Notes under the pieces: model-generated | What the model was told of the DNA's origin: nothing | What the model saw: the letters and a program-made list of their open reading frames with translations, nothing else | Databases searched by the model: none | Source: Sporosarcina sp. 6E9 | Lineage (GTDB): Bacteria; Bacillota; Bacilli; Bacillales_A; Planococcaceae | Reading direction: 5' to 3' | NCBI RefSeq assembly: GCF_017921835.1 | Contig: NZ_JAGEMN010000001.1 | Coordinates: forward strand, 489,874-553,873 | DNA: 64,000 nucleotides | In this document: one piece after another, positions 26,379 through 34,948 of the stretch | Layout of the letters: each line of letters opens with the position of its first letter | How positions within the stretch are numbered: the first letter of the stretch is position 1 | Made by a program: the position numbers and the translations under genes

Positions 26379-27066
26379 TAGCAGTTTCAACGCCTACAAC
26401 GCCTGGCCACATTTGCTGGTTATTTGCCATATCCCAGAACATGTATTCAAAACGTGTTGTATTTAAAAAGATTTCCTCAAGTTTTTGTAGCTCGTGTTCA
26501 GGTTTTCCATCAGCAACTTCATTCATCAAATCGATGCACCATCCTGCTAACTCACCGAATGCGTCGGATGAATACATGCGAATCCAGTCGCCGTAGAGTG
26601 GATGATCTGCAGCCCCGGGGATGGCGTTTAATTCTTTCCCGATTTCCCAATAACTCCAAGCACATGGCAGTACAGCTGCGACAACTTCCGCGAGCGTTCC
26701 TTTTTGACTTACATGCAACATGTAATGCGTATAGGCAAGGACAATAGGGGAGGGCTTCGCGTTTTCAAGCTCTTCTTGGGAAATGCCGAATCTTGCAGCA
26801 TATTTGCGGTGAAGTTCCATTTCCGTATTCAAAGTTCCTTCAAGCAGTCCCGCAAATTTCCCCATCGTCTCGACATCGTCGGCTTTCACAGCACCGATTG
26901 CGAATACTTTTGAGTAATCAATCAAATATAAGTAATCCTGCACCATGTAAAATCGGAAGTTTTCTTGATCAACAGTTCCATCGCCAATTCCTTTTACAAA
27001 TGGATGATTATGATTCTGTCTCCAAATTGGTAATGTCTTCCCATGCAAGCGGTCAGTGAATTTCAT
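26365..27066 (-). CDS. tenA: aminopyrimidine aminohydrolase / thiaminase II (TenA)
   Basis: 233 residues, all-helical TenA fold. It deaminates aminomethyl-aminopyrimidine from degraded thiamine to HMP, which feeds thiamine synthesis. Expected residues are visible: Asp in YLYLIDYSKVF, the catalytic Cys in PCAWSYWEIG near 140 and the C-terminal Glu in TRFEYMFWDMA. ATG 27066 has GGGAGAGTG upstream; the frame extends further upstream into the riboswitch region but that is untranslated leader. First gene of the operon with thiZXY: pyrimidine import followed by conversion inside the cell. Confidence 0.92.
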   Translation of the reverse strand: MKFTDRLHGKTLPIWRQNHNHPFVKGIGDGTVDQENFRFYMVQDYLYLIDYSKVFAIGAVKADDVETMGKFAGLLEGTLNTEMELHRKYAARFGISQEELENAKPSPIVLAYTHYMLHVSQKGTLAEVVAAVLPCAWSYWEIGKELNAIPGAADHPLYGDWIRMYSSDAFGELAGWCIDLMNEVADGKPEHELQKLEEIFLNTTRFEYMFWDMANNQQMWPGVVGVETANVEV

Positions 27067-27096
27067 GTAGAACACTCTCCCTAAGAAATTTTCCAA

Positions 27097-27133
27097 ATAA
27101 AAAACCCACTCCTTGAAGAAGAAGTGGGTTGAA
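27097..27133 (-). terminator. riboswitch-controlled terminator
   Basis: On the minus strand AACCCACT...AGTGGGTT followed by T-rich DNA, located between the TPP aptamer and tenA. Confidence 0.85.
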
Positions 27134-27183
27134 GACAGTCGAATATAATCGCCGAAAATAGACGGGTAGAATTTATTCGTCAG

Positions 27184-27274
27184 CACCTCTTCCTTACGCC
27201 AGCATTATCTGGTTCAAGTTGAAAGGGTTTAGGCATATGCCAGTCTCAGCTCTTCTCGAGCACCCCTAGTGGTG
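27184..27274 (-). ncRNA. TPP riboswitch (THI element)
   Basis: The minus strand carries the THI-box blocks: CTAGGGGTGCT, GCTGAGACTGG, ACCCTTTCAACTTGAACC, GATAATGCTGGCGTAAGGAA. Helix P1 is closed by CACC (27274-27271) and GGTG (27187-27184). TPP binding would favour the following terminator and shut off tenA-thiZXY. The remainder of the 352-base gap up to sbcD (27275-27418) holds promoter-like AT-rich sequence only. Confidence 0.95.
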
Positions 27275-27418
27275 GATCATATTAAATTGGATTCACTTAA
27301 GTATAAGCATATAGAATTTAGAAGGTCAAATGATTCACCAGAAATAGGAAGAAAGGTAGAAGGAATATCAAATTTGCTGTAAAGTAGTAAGAAAGAGTAC
27401 CAAAGGGGGATGTAAGCT

Positions 27419-28570
27419 ATGAAGTTTTTCCATACGGCAGATTGGCATTTAGGGAAACTCGTTCAAGGTGTTTATATGACTGACGAACAACGTTATATAT
27501 TAAATCAATTCATCGAAGCGATAGAATTAGAAAAGCCAGATGTGATTGTCATTGCTGGTGATTTGTATGATAGAGCAGTTCCGCCAACAGAAGCGGTGGC
27601 ACTACTTGATGAAGTTCTTGAGAAAATTGTGATGGATATGAAAATTCCTGTCATTGCAATTGGTGGAAACCATGATAGCCCGGGGCGTCTCCATTTCGGA
27701 AGTACGCTTATGCAGAAGAACGGATATTACATTGCTGGACAAGTTTCGAGAGAAATTGATCCTGTCGTTTTACAGGACGAGTTCGGCGAGGTCCATTTTC
27801 ATCTGGTGCCGTTTGCGGATCCATCTGTGATTAGGCATCTTCACGAAGATAAAACAATCTCAAATCACCAGGATGCCATGAAGAAAATTACCGAGGGTAT
27901 TTTCGAAAAGATGGATGACAAAGCACGTCATATCTTTGTTGGACACGCTTTTGTTACAAAGCGCGGAGAAAGTGAAGAGAATACGAGTGATTCAGAACGA
28001 CCAATCGCGATTGGAGGAGCGGAATACGTCTCCGCACATTTATTTGAGCCATTCCATTACACGGCGCTCGGCCATTTACACCAAGCCCATTACGTACTGA
28101 ATGAAACCATTCGTTACGCAGGATCGCCACTTAAATATTCAATTTCAGAAGAACATCATAATAAAGGATTTTTCATCGTTGAATTAGACGGTGGAGGCAA
28201 TGCCACAGTTGAAAAACGTGAATTGATTCCAAATCGGGATATGCGAACAGTCGAAGGAACCATCGAAGAAATTCAGAAACATCCAATTAGCGAGGATTAC
28301 GTTTTTGTAAAACTTCTTGACGAGACGCCGGTTTTATTTCCAATGGAAAAGATTCGATCGGTCTATCCGAATGCGATGCATGTAGAACGGAAGATGTTAG
28401 TGCCGAAGTCGACCATTGAAACAGGGACGAAAACAGAGCAAGGCAAGAAGGACGATATCCAACTCTTTACTGGATTTTATAAAGAAATGATGGGCGAAAC
28501 GGTTGATGAAGAAACGAAAAGCTTATTTGAAGAAGTACTATACGAAGTCATGAATAGGGAGGAGGGGTGA
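27419..28570 (+). CDS. sbcD: exonuclease subunit SbcD (Mre11-like nuclease)
   Basis: 383 residues. Calcineurin-like nuclease motifs: HTADWHLGK (6-14), AGDLYDR near 46, GGNHDSPGR near 82, VGHAF near 177 and LGHLHQAH near 220, which bind the two Mn2+ ions. With SbcC it cleaves hairpins and blocked DNA ends. AAAGGGGGATG precedes the ATG. The stop codon is one base before the sbcC start. Confidence 0.94.
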   Translation: MKFFHTADWHLGKLVQGVYMTDEQRYILNQFIEAIELEKPDVIVIAGDLYDRAVPPTEAVALLDEVLEKIVMDMKIPVIAIGGNHDSPGRLHFGSTLMQKNGYYIAGQVSREIDPVVLQDEFGEVHFHLVPFADPSVIRHLHEDKTISNHQDAMKKITEGIFEKMDDKARHIFVGHAFVTKRGESEENTSDSERPIAIGGAEYVSAHLFEPFHYTALGHLHQAHYVLNETIRYAGSPLKYSISEEHHNKGFFIVELDGGGNATVEKRELIPNRDMRTVEGTIEEIQKHPISEDYVFVKLLDETPVLFPMEKIRSVYPNAMHVERKMLVPKSTIETGTKTEQGKKDDIQLFTGFYKEMMGETVDEETKSLFEEVLYEVMNREEG

Positions 28571-28571
28571 C

Positions 28572-31500
28572 ATGAAACCAATTAAATTGACCATGACCGC
28601 GTTTGGACCGTATAAAGAAACGGAAATTGTCGATTTCAGAGAGCTTGAGGATAATCGCTTATTCGTTATTTCCGGTGCGACAGGTTCCGGGAAAACAACC
28701 ATCTTTGACGGTATTTGTTTTGCGTTATACGGACAAGCAAGCGGGGAAGACCGCACGGACATCCGTGCAATGAGAAGTGACTTTGCCGATAATGATACAC
28801 AAACTACAGTCGAGTTAATATTTGAAATTCATAGCCGGACTTATCGGATTATGCGGCAAATTCCTTATACAAAGGAAGGAAACAAAACCGAAACGATAGC
28901 CAATTGCGAGTTTTATGAACAGACCGCGAACGGGGAAATCCCAATTGTTGATCGGCAAATCGTTTCGGAAATTAATAAGAAAGCGGAAGAATTGATTGGA
29001 TTTACGCAGGCGCAGTTTAGTCAAATTGTCATGTTGCCCCAAGGAGAATTCAGGAAGTTCCTTACTTCTGATACAGAAAATAAAGAAACGATTATGCGGA
29101 AAATATTCAGGACGGAACCTTATCGAGAGATTGTTGTGCGCCTAAAAGGTAAACAAGATGAAGCGAAGACGATGTTACAAACTGAAGAACAAAAAAGAGC
29201 AAGTTTCATAGAACAAATTCCTTCATTATTACCAGAACGGGAATCAACTATTTTTGGGGTGTTAAAAACAGCGCACCATAATGCAAATCAAATTATAGGC
29301 GGATTAGAAGAAGAGTTAAAATATTACAATGAAAAAACGGTTCATGATCAAAACTTATACGTAACAGCCAATAAAAAACATGCAAAAATGCTAGAGCAAT
29401 TCCATAAAGCGAAAAGTATTAATGATCAATTTGTTGAATTGGAAAAAAGAAAGCAACGTTACGCGGAACTCACACAACAAATTCCGGTTTTAGAAAAGAA
29501 GTCGAAACAGCTTGGCGATGCAGAGCGTGCATCTTCTATTGAACCAATCGAAGTGCAGTATGCGGAACTGAAAAAAGAAGTCGCGGACAAGACCAAGCAT
29601 CTTGAAAAAGCATCTATGTTCGTTAAAAACCTTTCAGAAAAACTTGTAGAAATTGAAAGTCAATATCATGCCGAAGAAGCTAAGAAGCCTGAACGAGAAA
29701 AAATAACCGAAAACCTTATACGGCTAAATGATACACTTCCAAAGGTGACGGAATTAGCGACTAAAGAAAAAGCGCTTTCGGATAGTAAGAAGGAACATAA
29801 CGTACTACAACTTAAATTAAATGAAACCGTTGATCAATCAACAGGCGAAATTGAAAAAGTAACTTTATATAAAAATAATGTTGCAGAATTAGAAAAACAA
29901 CTAATACCATATGATGAAAAAGTGGATTTGCTAACGAGTACAACAGAAAAATGCCGCGTCGTTGATGAATTCATTGCAATGAATGAGCAGGCTTCTACGC
30001 TGGAAAAAGAGAAAATCCAACATGAACTTGCTTATGTATCATCCCGGGAAAAATACGATGAAATGGCAAAAGATTGGTTGAATAATGAAGCTGTCACACT
30101 GGCAGAAATGCTTCACGACGGCGAAAATTGTCCTGTATGCGGAAGCAATGAACATCCTAAAAAAGCACATCGTGGAGAAAATGCTGTAACAAAAGAAGCG
30201 CTTGATGCGGCAAATAAACAATTGGCGAAAATTGAAAGTAACTTCCGAACTTCAGATGCAAACTACCAAAGCATGCTGAACCAGTTAACGAGAAAGAATG
30301 AAGAGCTTGTTCGCCTTGAACTAGACGCTGAAACGATTAATGAATCTAGTGTTCAACTGCATACGTTGAAAAACAATTTGAATGATGAAGTAAAAGAACT
30401 TCGCGAAGCTCGAAATCAGCTATCCACACTCAAGGAGAAACTAGCCGTTCAAACCAATGCAACAGAAGAATTATTATTAGCTAAACATGAATTAGAACGG
30501 GCATTTCTTGAAAGTAGTGCATCGCTCGAAACAAAACAAGCGATCTTCAATCATGAACTAAATACAATTCCTGAAGAGGTTCGAGAGTTGAATGTATTGG
30601 AACAAAGAATCCACGCGCTTAATACGAAGAAAAGTGAAATGGATCTTGCATGGGAAGCCATTCAAAAACTACGTGAAGAAGGACGCGAGCAACTCTCTTC
30701 TAGTAAATCTGCTGAAATACATGCGAAAACATCGCTTTCTGAAGCTGAGGAAAAGAAAGTCAACGCAGAGAAAAGATTTGTTGAAGCATTGGACAAGTCT
30801 GAATTTCCAACTGAAGAAGCTTATCAAGCATCGAAACTGGATGAGCCATCACGGACAAGATTGAAAAATGAAATTGATAATTTCAAACAACAATATTATG
30901 CTGTTCGGGAGTCAATGAAAGAATCATCACAGCAGCTTGAGGGACAAGAAAAGACAGATTTAAGTGCGCTAGACAAAACCTTAGCTGAATTAAAAGAAGC
31001 CTATGAAACTGCTTATAAAGAATATAATCGTTCATTGGATTTTGAAAAAACGATTACAAGATTGAAAGATAATATTGATGAATCAACAAAAAAAATAGCT
31101 AAACTTGATCAAACATATGGTGAAGTTTCAAATCTTTACGACGTTGTTCGGGGTCATAACAATTTGCGATTATCATTCGAACGCTATATTCAAATCGAAT
31201 ATTTGGAGCAAATCATTCAATCGGCGAATGAAAGACTTAGAGAGATGTCAAATGGTCAATTCCAGTTAATTCGCAGTGATCGCCAAGAAGTTCGGGGTAG
31301 GCAAAGTGGATTAGGTCTTGATGTATATGATGCTTATACGGGCCAAACGCGCGATGTCAAAACACTCTCTGGTGGAGAGAAGTTTAACGCTTCCTTATGT
31401 TTAGCACTTGGTATGGCGGACGTAATTCAAAGTTTCCAAGGTGCGGTTTCCATCGATACGATGTTTATCGATGAAGGTTTTGGTTCTCTAGATGAAGAGT

Positions 31501-31661
31501 CATTGAATAAAGCAATTGATACATTGATTGATTTGCAAAAGTCGGGTCGTGTTATCGGCGTTATTTCACATGTTGAAGAATTAAAAGCGGCATTCCCAGC
31601 GATTCTCGAAGTTCGAAAATCAAGAGAGGGCCATAGTAATACAAAGTTTCTATTAAAATAA
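28572..31661 (+). CDS. sbcC: exonuclease subunit SbcC (Rad50-like ATPase)
   Basis: 1029 residues. Walker A GATGSGKTT near residue 35, a long antiparallel coiled coil split at the zinc hook CPVCGS (Cys at about 520 and 523), ABC signature LSGGEKFNAS near 930 and Walker B FIDEGFGSLDEE near 965. The hook dimerises two SbcC arms through one zinc. It is co-translated with sbcD and closed by a strong terminator. Confidence 0.95.
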   Translation: MKPIKLTMTAFGPYKETEIVDFRELEDNRLFVISGATGSGKTTIFDGICFALYGQASGEDRTDIRAMRSDFADNDTQTTVELIFEIHSRTYRIMRQIPYTKEGNKTETIANCEFYEQTANGEIPIVDRQIVSEINKKAEELIGFTQAQFSQIVMLPQGEFRKFLTSDTENKETIMRKIFRTEPYREIVVRLKGKQDEAKTMLQTEEQKRASFIEQIPSLLPERESTIFGVLKTAHHNANQIIGGLEEELKYYNEKTVHDQNLYVTANKKHAKMLEQFHKAKSINDQFVELEKRKQRYAELTQQIPVLEKKSKQLGDAERASSIEPIEVQYAELKKEVADKTKHLEKASMFVKNLSEKLVEIESQYHAEEAKKPEREKITENLIRLNDTLPKVTELATKEKALSDSKKEHNVLQLKLNETVDQSTGEIEKVTLYKNNVAELEKQLIPYDEKVDLLTSTTEKCRVVDEFIAMNEQASTLEKEKIQHELAYVSSREKYDEMAKDWLNNEAVTLAEMLHDGENCPVCGSNEHPKKAHRGENAVTKEALDAANKQLAKIESNFRTSDANYQSMLNQLTRKNEELVRLELDAETINESSVQLHTLKNNLNDEVKELREARNQLSTLKEKLAVQTNATEELLLAKHELERAFLESSASLETKQAIFNHELNTIPEEVRELNVLEQRIHALNTKKSEMDLAWEAIQKLREEGREQLSSSKSAEIHAKTSLSEAEEKKVNAEKRFVEALDKSEFPTEEAYQASKLDEPSRTRLKNEIDNFKQQYYAVRESMKESSQQLEGQEKTDLSALDKTLAELKEAYETAYKEYNRSLDFEKTITRLKDNIDESTKKIAKLDQTYGEVSNLYDVVRGHNNLRLSFERYIQIEYLEQIIQSANERLREMSNGQFQLIRSDRQEVRGRQSGLGLDVYDAYTGQTRDVKTLSGGEKFNASLCLALGMADVIQSFQGAVSIDTMFIDEGFGSLDEESLNKAIDTLIDLQKSGRVIGVISHVEELKAAFPAILEVRKSREGHSNTKFLLK

Positions 31662-31671
31662 TTAAATAGCG

Positions 31672-31716
31672 AAAAAGCCCATTTACAGTTCAAAACGGCT
31701 GTAAATGGGCTTTTTT
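31672..31716 (+). terminator. rho-independent terminator
   Basis: AAAAAGCCCATTTACAG and CTGTAAATGGGCTTTTTT, 17-bp stem. Confidence 0.93.
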
Positions 31717-31799
31717 GGTTAATTATTAATTGAGAGGAGAAAATTGGTATAGATTAATTATCACTAACATATTGAATTTTTTCACAAAGGAGAGTAGTA

Positions 31800-31835
31800 T
31801 TGGTTTCAGCGATATATTGCATACAACTAGATTAA
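31800..31835 (+). CDS. possible leader peptide upstream of brnQ
   Basis: TTG with AAAGGAGAG 5 bases upstream opens an 11-codon frame (MVSAIYCIQLD, then TAA) 21 bases before the brnQ start. Four of its 11 residues are Val, Ile, Ile and Leu, the substrates of BrnQ. No clear terminator or antiterminator lies between the two, so control by attenuation is speculative and the frame could be chance. Confidence 0.3.
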   Translation: MVSAIYCIQLD

Positions 31836-31856
31836 AACATAGGGGGAACTACTATT

Positions 31857-33215
31857 ATGCAAACGAAACTGAAATTTTCATCATATCTTCTCATTGGGGT
31901 CATGTTGTTCGCGTTATTCTTTGGCGCAGGGAATCTAATATTTCCAGCCGAACTTGGTCAAAATGCTGGAAAAAATCTTTGGCCTGCGATAATTGGCTTT
32001 TTAATCACTGGCGTGGGGCTGCCTTTTCTAGGTATTCTAGCGATGGGATTCTCGGGAAGTCGCAATTTACAAGACCTTGCGAGTAGAGTTCATCCGCTTT
32101 ATGCAGTTATATTCACATCACTTTTATATTTAACAATCGGACCTTTCTTTGCAGCTCCGCGTACAGGCGCTGTTGCGTTTGATATCGGGATTGCACCATT
32201 TATTGGTGAAGGAAATATGAAGATTGCTTTAATGATCTTCACATTAATATTTTTTGGCGTTACCTTATGGCTATCATTGAATCCCGCTAAAATTGTTGAC
32301 CGAATAGGGAAATACCTGTCTCCGGGCATCATTATTTTACTTCTTGTCATGCTTGTCATGGTTATCGTGAATCCGATGGGCGCTATCGGATCACCGCAGG
32401 ATACTTATATTAGCGGACCGTTTATGAAAGGTTTTACGGAAGGGTATAATACGATGGATGCGCTTGCGTCTCTTGTATTCGGAATCATTGTCATTAACGC
32501 GATCCGTGCGATGGGTGTTACGAATAAACGAGAGATTCTTGTGGCTACGGCAAAATCCGGTGCAGTTGCGACAACTTTTCTAGCGATTCTCTATGTTGGA
32601 ATTGCATACTTAGGCGCGACGAGTACTGGGGTTCTTGGGTTGATGGAAAACGGGGGACCGGTATTAAGCGGTGCATCAACGCATTATATGGGGACTTTCG
32701 GATCAATCATTCTTGGCGTTATAATTATACTGGCATGTCTGACGACGAGTATTGGGCTAATGACGGCTTGCGGTGAATACTTCCATACTTTATTCCCGAA
32801 AGTCAGTTATAAAATGTTTGTTACGTTTTTCACGACATTTTGTTTGGTAGTTGCGAACTTTGGCTTGTCGAATATTATTACATATTCGATTCCAGTATTA
32901 ATGTTCCTATATCCACTTGCAGTAGTTTTAATGCTACTGACATTTACATCGTCGTTGTTTAATCATTCACGTATTGTTTATGTTGCGGCGACTGTTGTTG
33001 CATTCATGATTAGTGTCATTGATGGATTAAAAACGCTTTGTACATTATTGGAAATAGAAAACTTCGGTTGGATGAATCCAATTATTAAATTCTATAAGCA
33101 AGTATTGCCACTCTATGATGAAGGTCTAGGCTGGTTACTACCTGTATTGGCAATCATGTTTGTGACTGGCGTACTTGTCCGTTTGCTTAAGCCTTCACCG
33201 GTGCATGCTCAATAA
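31857..33215 (+). CDS. brnQ: branched-chain amino acid transporter (LIVCS family)
   Basis: 452 residues and 12 membrane helices. FALFFGAGNLIFPAELGQNA (18-37) is the highly conserved sodium/substrate region of BrnQ carriers, followed by GPFFAAPRTGAVAFDIG near 95-110. The protein imports leucine, isoleucine and valine with Na+. AGGGGGAAC lies upstream of the ATG. It is flanked on both sides by terminators and is thus monocistronic, apart from a possible leader peptide. Confidence 0.93.
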   Translation: MQTKLKFSSYLLIGVMLFALFFGAGNLIFPAELGQNAGKNLWPAIIGFLITGVGLPFLGILAMGFSGSRNLQDLASRVHPLYAVIFTSLLYLTIGPFFAAPRTGAVAFDIGIAPFIGEGNMKIALMIFTLIFFGVTLWLSLNPAKIVDRIGKYLSPGIIILLLVMLVMVIVNPMGAIGSPQDTYISGPFMKGFTEGYNTMDALASLVFGIIVINAIRAMGVTNKREILVATAKSGAVATTFLAILYVGIAYLGATSTGVLGLMENGGPVLSGASTHYMGTFGSIILGVIIILACLTTSIGLMTACGEYFHTLFPKVSYKMFVTFFTTFCLVVANFGLSNIITYSIPVLMFLYPLAVVLMLLTFTSSLFNHSRIVYVAATVVAFMISVIDGLKTLCTLLEIENFGWMNPIIKFYKQVLPLYDEGLGWLLPVLAIMFVTGVLVRLLKPSPVHAQ

Positions 33216-33224
33216 ATTCAAAAT

Positions 33225-33266
33225 AAAAGTCTGAGAGGGATGCTTATTTTCCTCTCAGACTTTTTA
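33225..33266 (+). terminator. rho-independent terminator
   Basis: AAAAGTCTGAGAGG and CCTCTCAGACTTTTT, 14-bp stem. Confidence 0.93.
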
Positions 33267-33327
33267 TTTATGGCTCTGTTAAATAGCTCTGTTGATATTA
33301 GATTTATGGGAACTTTCCTAACAATTC

Positions 33328-33336
33328 TGCTATACT
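33328..33336 (+). promoter_or_regulatory. extended -10 promoter before the small-gene array
   Basis: TGCTATACT is an extended -10 (TGN-TATACT) about 95 bases before the first gene of the array. The -35 region is poor. It is the only promoter-like element I can see for the five small genes. Confidence 0.4.
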
Positions 33337-33432
33337 TTTGGTAAAGTAAGTTGAGATTCATAGTTCAACAAACAGCCAGATTGTGAAACTTTAGTAGTGG
33401 CAAAACCGTAATTGTATGAGAGGTGGGATAAA

Positions 33433-33897
33433 ATGAAAATAGAGAATGTTTTTCAAAAGAGTGGTGTATTTCGTTTTATTATTTTATTAATGTTAATTTC
33501 TAATATGGTTTATGTGTCAATTGAAATTTATAAATCTCAATTTAGTAATTCATTAGTTAAAAATACCGAGATAACAGAGTTGACCTTCACCAAACTTGCA
33601 ACACTATCTAGCTATGCCTTAATTTTTGAAATGGTATTTTTAGTATTATCACTTGTGGGCATCGCAATGATCTTCATAAAAATATATCGACCATTATTTT
33701 TAAGTTATGTCGTCATTCAGTTAGTGTTATTAACGTCAATGTTAGCGTTAAATAATGTTTTGGCTTGGGCATTTGATGCTCCTGCTGGTAATATGTCTCA
33801 ACTTTTATTTGTTCCATTTGCACTTGTGTTTGCTGCACTTTTTTACTTTGTTGTTAAAAACACCTTTCTGAAAAAGAGTCGATTAACTATAAGATGA
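33433..33897 (+). CDS. small membrane protein (array gene A)
   Basis: 154 residues with four predicted membrane helices (about 14-33, 63-86, 93-113, 122-142) and a short basic tail. Not recognised. GAGAGGTGGG upstream fixes ATG 33433. First of five small co-oriented genes, each followed by a CGGGTGC repeat; repeat R1 begins 22 bases after its stop. Low GC content and Leu/Ile/Phe-rich composition fit a membrane cassette gene. Confidence 0.65.
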   Translation: MKIENVFQKSGVFRFIILLMLISNMVYVSIEIYKSQFSNSLVKNTEITELTFTKLATLSSYALIFEMVFLVLSLVGIAMIFIKIYRPLFLSYVVIQLVLLTSMLALNNVLAWAFDAPAGNMSQLLFVPFALVFAALFYFVVKNTFLKKSRLTIR

Positions 33898-33918
33898 GCC
33901 AGTAGATCTTATACCGTC

Positions 33919-33969
33919 ATCGGGTGCAGTTGTTGAATAAGAACTGTACCTCTAGCGGGCATTTAACGG
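33919..33969 (+). repeat. CGGGTGC repeat R1
   Basis: Begins ATCGGGTGC. GGTGCAGTT (33923-33931) pairs with AACTGTACC (33942-33950) over nine positions with one G-U pair; GATAAG-like loop GTTGAATAAG. Then TCTAGCGGGC, a second block shared with R2 and R3. Confidence 0.7.
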
Positions 33970-34026
33970 AATAAACTATGTTGAAAATTAATCAACTTAA
34001 AAGCGAAAGAAAGGAGGGGTTATAGT

Positions 34027-34344
34027 ATGGATTTATCTTTGGAAATTGCGCGTATTGTACTGCCACTTGTAACAGTGGGTGCGATTGGAGTGTTTGTAAT
34101 TCTAAGAATGAAACATAAGTCTAAGAAAGGAACTCTAGGTAAGAAAAAAACAGTAAGTGCTCAAAATATATTAGATAGCTTAATACCATTCGGAATGATG
34201 ATTGGTTTGGCTGTTGCTATAATACTTAGCATATTTAAACTCTTTTCCTTTCTATCTGCAATTACTTGGGGACCCGGAATAGGTATGTTATTTGGATACT
34301 TTGCTTATGAAATTTTTAGCAAGAAGGAAGATAGTTATTCATAA
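34027..34344 (+). CDS. small membrane protein (array gene B)
   Basis: 105 residues with an N-terminal membrane helix (about 7-26), a basic loop (KHKSKKGTLGKKK) and two further helices ending in GPGIGMLFGYFAYEIFSK. GAAAGGAGGGG upstream of the ATG is a strong ribosome site. I recall similar short proteins scattered in Bacillus genomes but no function. Repeat R2 begins 16 bases after the stop. Confidence 0.65.
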   Translation: MDLSLEIARIVLPLVTVGAIGVFVILRMKHKSKKGTLGKKKTVSAQNILDSLIPFGMMIGLAVAIILSIFKLFSFLSAITWGPGIGMLFGYFAYEIFSKKEDSYS

Positions 34345-34359
34345 TAACTGTCTTCCAGA

Positions 34360-34411
34360 AACGGGTGCGTTTGCGGGATAAGGACAGTGCCTCAATCCGG
34401 CCAGTTCGAAG
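34360..34411 (+). repeat. CGGGTGC repeat R2
   Basis: ACGGGTGC...GGATAAGGACAGTGCCTCAATCCGGCC. GGTGC and GTGCC pair with two wobbles; the inner arm pairing is poor. It shares the GATAAG loop and CCTC-N-CGGC block with R1. Confidence 0.65.
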
Positions 34412-34440
34412 CACACTAAAGAAATTTAAGGAGTGGTAAA

Positions 34441-34632
34441 ATGGGTAGAGATAACGAAACTCCTGAAGAAAGAAGTGAAAGATTAAGGCAGAAGGAATTA
34501 AAGCATCCCGCAAGCAGTATTCACGGAAGCGTACTTTCTGATTTAGTAGGTGGCTTAGGTTGGAAAGGCACAGGACTGATGATTCTTTTATTGATATTTG
34601 GATTTATTATATACGCCACCTTCTTTCGTTAA
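34441..34632 (+). CDS. DUF6366-like small membrane protein (array gene C)
   Basis: 63 residues: a charged N-terminus (ETPEERSERLRQKELK), then SVLSDLVGGLGWKGTG and a single C-terminal helix (MILLLIFGFIIYATFF). This plan matches the DUF6366 family as I remember it. Function unknown. AAGGAGTGG precedes the ATG. Repeat R3 starts on the last base of its stop codon, so gene and repeat are physically joined. Confidence 0.65.
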   Translation: MGRDNETPEERSERLRQKELKHPASSIHGSVLSDLVGGLGWKGTGLMILLLIFGFIIYATFFR

Positions 34633-34681
34633 TCGGGTGCGATTAATGTATAAGGGTTACGCTATATTCGGGCCCAATTGC
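34632..34681 (+). repeat. CGGGTGC repeat R3
   Basis: ATCGGGTGCGATTAATGTATAAG followed by GTTACGCTATATTCGGGCC. It keeps both conserved blocks (CGGGTGC and CGGGC) and the TATAAG loop; hairpin pairing is weak. Confidence 0.62.
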
Positions 34682-34715
34682 AAAGGAATTACTTGCAGGG
34701 TGAGGAGGTAGTCAA

Positions 34716-34886
34716 TTGTTTAAACGTAAGTTGTATTGTTCTAATTGTAATCGTGAAGTTCAACCAGGAGAAGTAATATATGCAAAAATGAAAGTGCCAC
34801 AATATGCAGGGATGGTAGAAATTAAAGCATATTTGAAAAACGAGAGCAAAATCTTTTGTATAGATTGTTCTAAACAAAAAGAGTGA
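34716..34886 (+). CDS. 56-residue zinc-ribbon protein (array gene D)
   Basis: A short gene with TTG start and AGGAGG about 7 bases upstream. The product has CSNC near residues 8-11 and CIDC near 48-51, a split CxxC pair suited to bind Zn2+ (or an Fe-S centre), with a basic N-terminus (MFKRKLY) and a middle segment PGEVIYAKMKVPQYAGMVEI. I recall relatives in Bacillus misannotated as iron-hydroxamate transport proteins; there is no sign of a transporter here. Repeat R4 begins 14 bases after the stop. Confidence 0.68.
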   Translation: MFKRKLYCSNCNREVQPGEVIYAKMKVPQYAGMVEIKAYLKNESKIFCIDCSKQKE

Positions 34887-34899
34887 ACAAAGGCAAGCT

Positions 34900-34938
34900 G
34901 TCGGGTGCAATAATGGAACACAATCGTGCCAGAATTAA
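34900..34938 (+). repeat. CGGGTGC repeat R4
   Basis: GTCGGGTGCAATAATGG...AATCGTGCC. GGTGC-A-AT pairs with AT-C-GTGCC (one mismatch). It is shorter than R1-R3 and lacks the CGGGC block. Confidence 0.62.
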
Positions 34939-34948
34939 ATAAAAGGAT

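Noticed and set aside
31771..31790. CodY-box-like AATTTTTTCACAAA before brnQ
   Set aside because: Only about 10 of 15 positions fit the consensus, common by chance in AT-rich DNA.
31730..32086. 118-codon plus-strand frame overlapping brnQ
   Set aside because: It overlaps the well-supported brnQ start in another frame and has no family resemblance.
33271..33300. GGCTCTGTTAAATAGCTCTGTTGAT resembling the end of an IS6-type or similar repeat
   Set aside because: Only one short end-like stretch is visible, with no matching inverted repeat or transposase in the window. (Sequence named in part only: GGCTCTGTT and GCTCTGTTGAT.)
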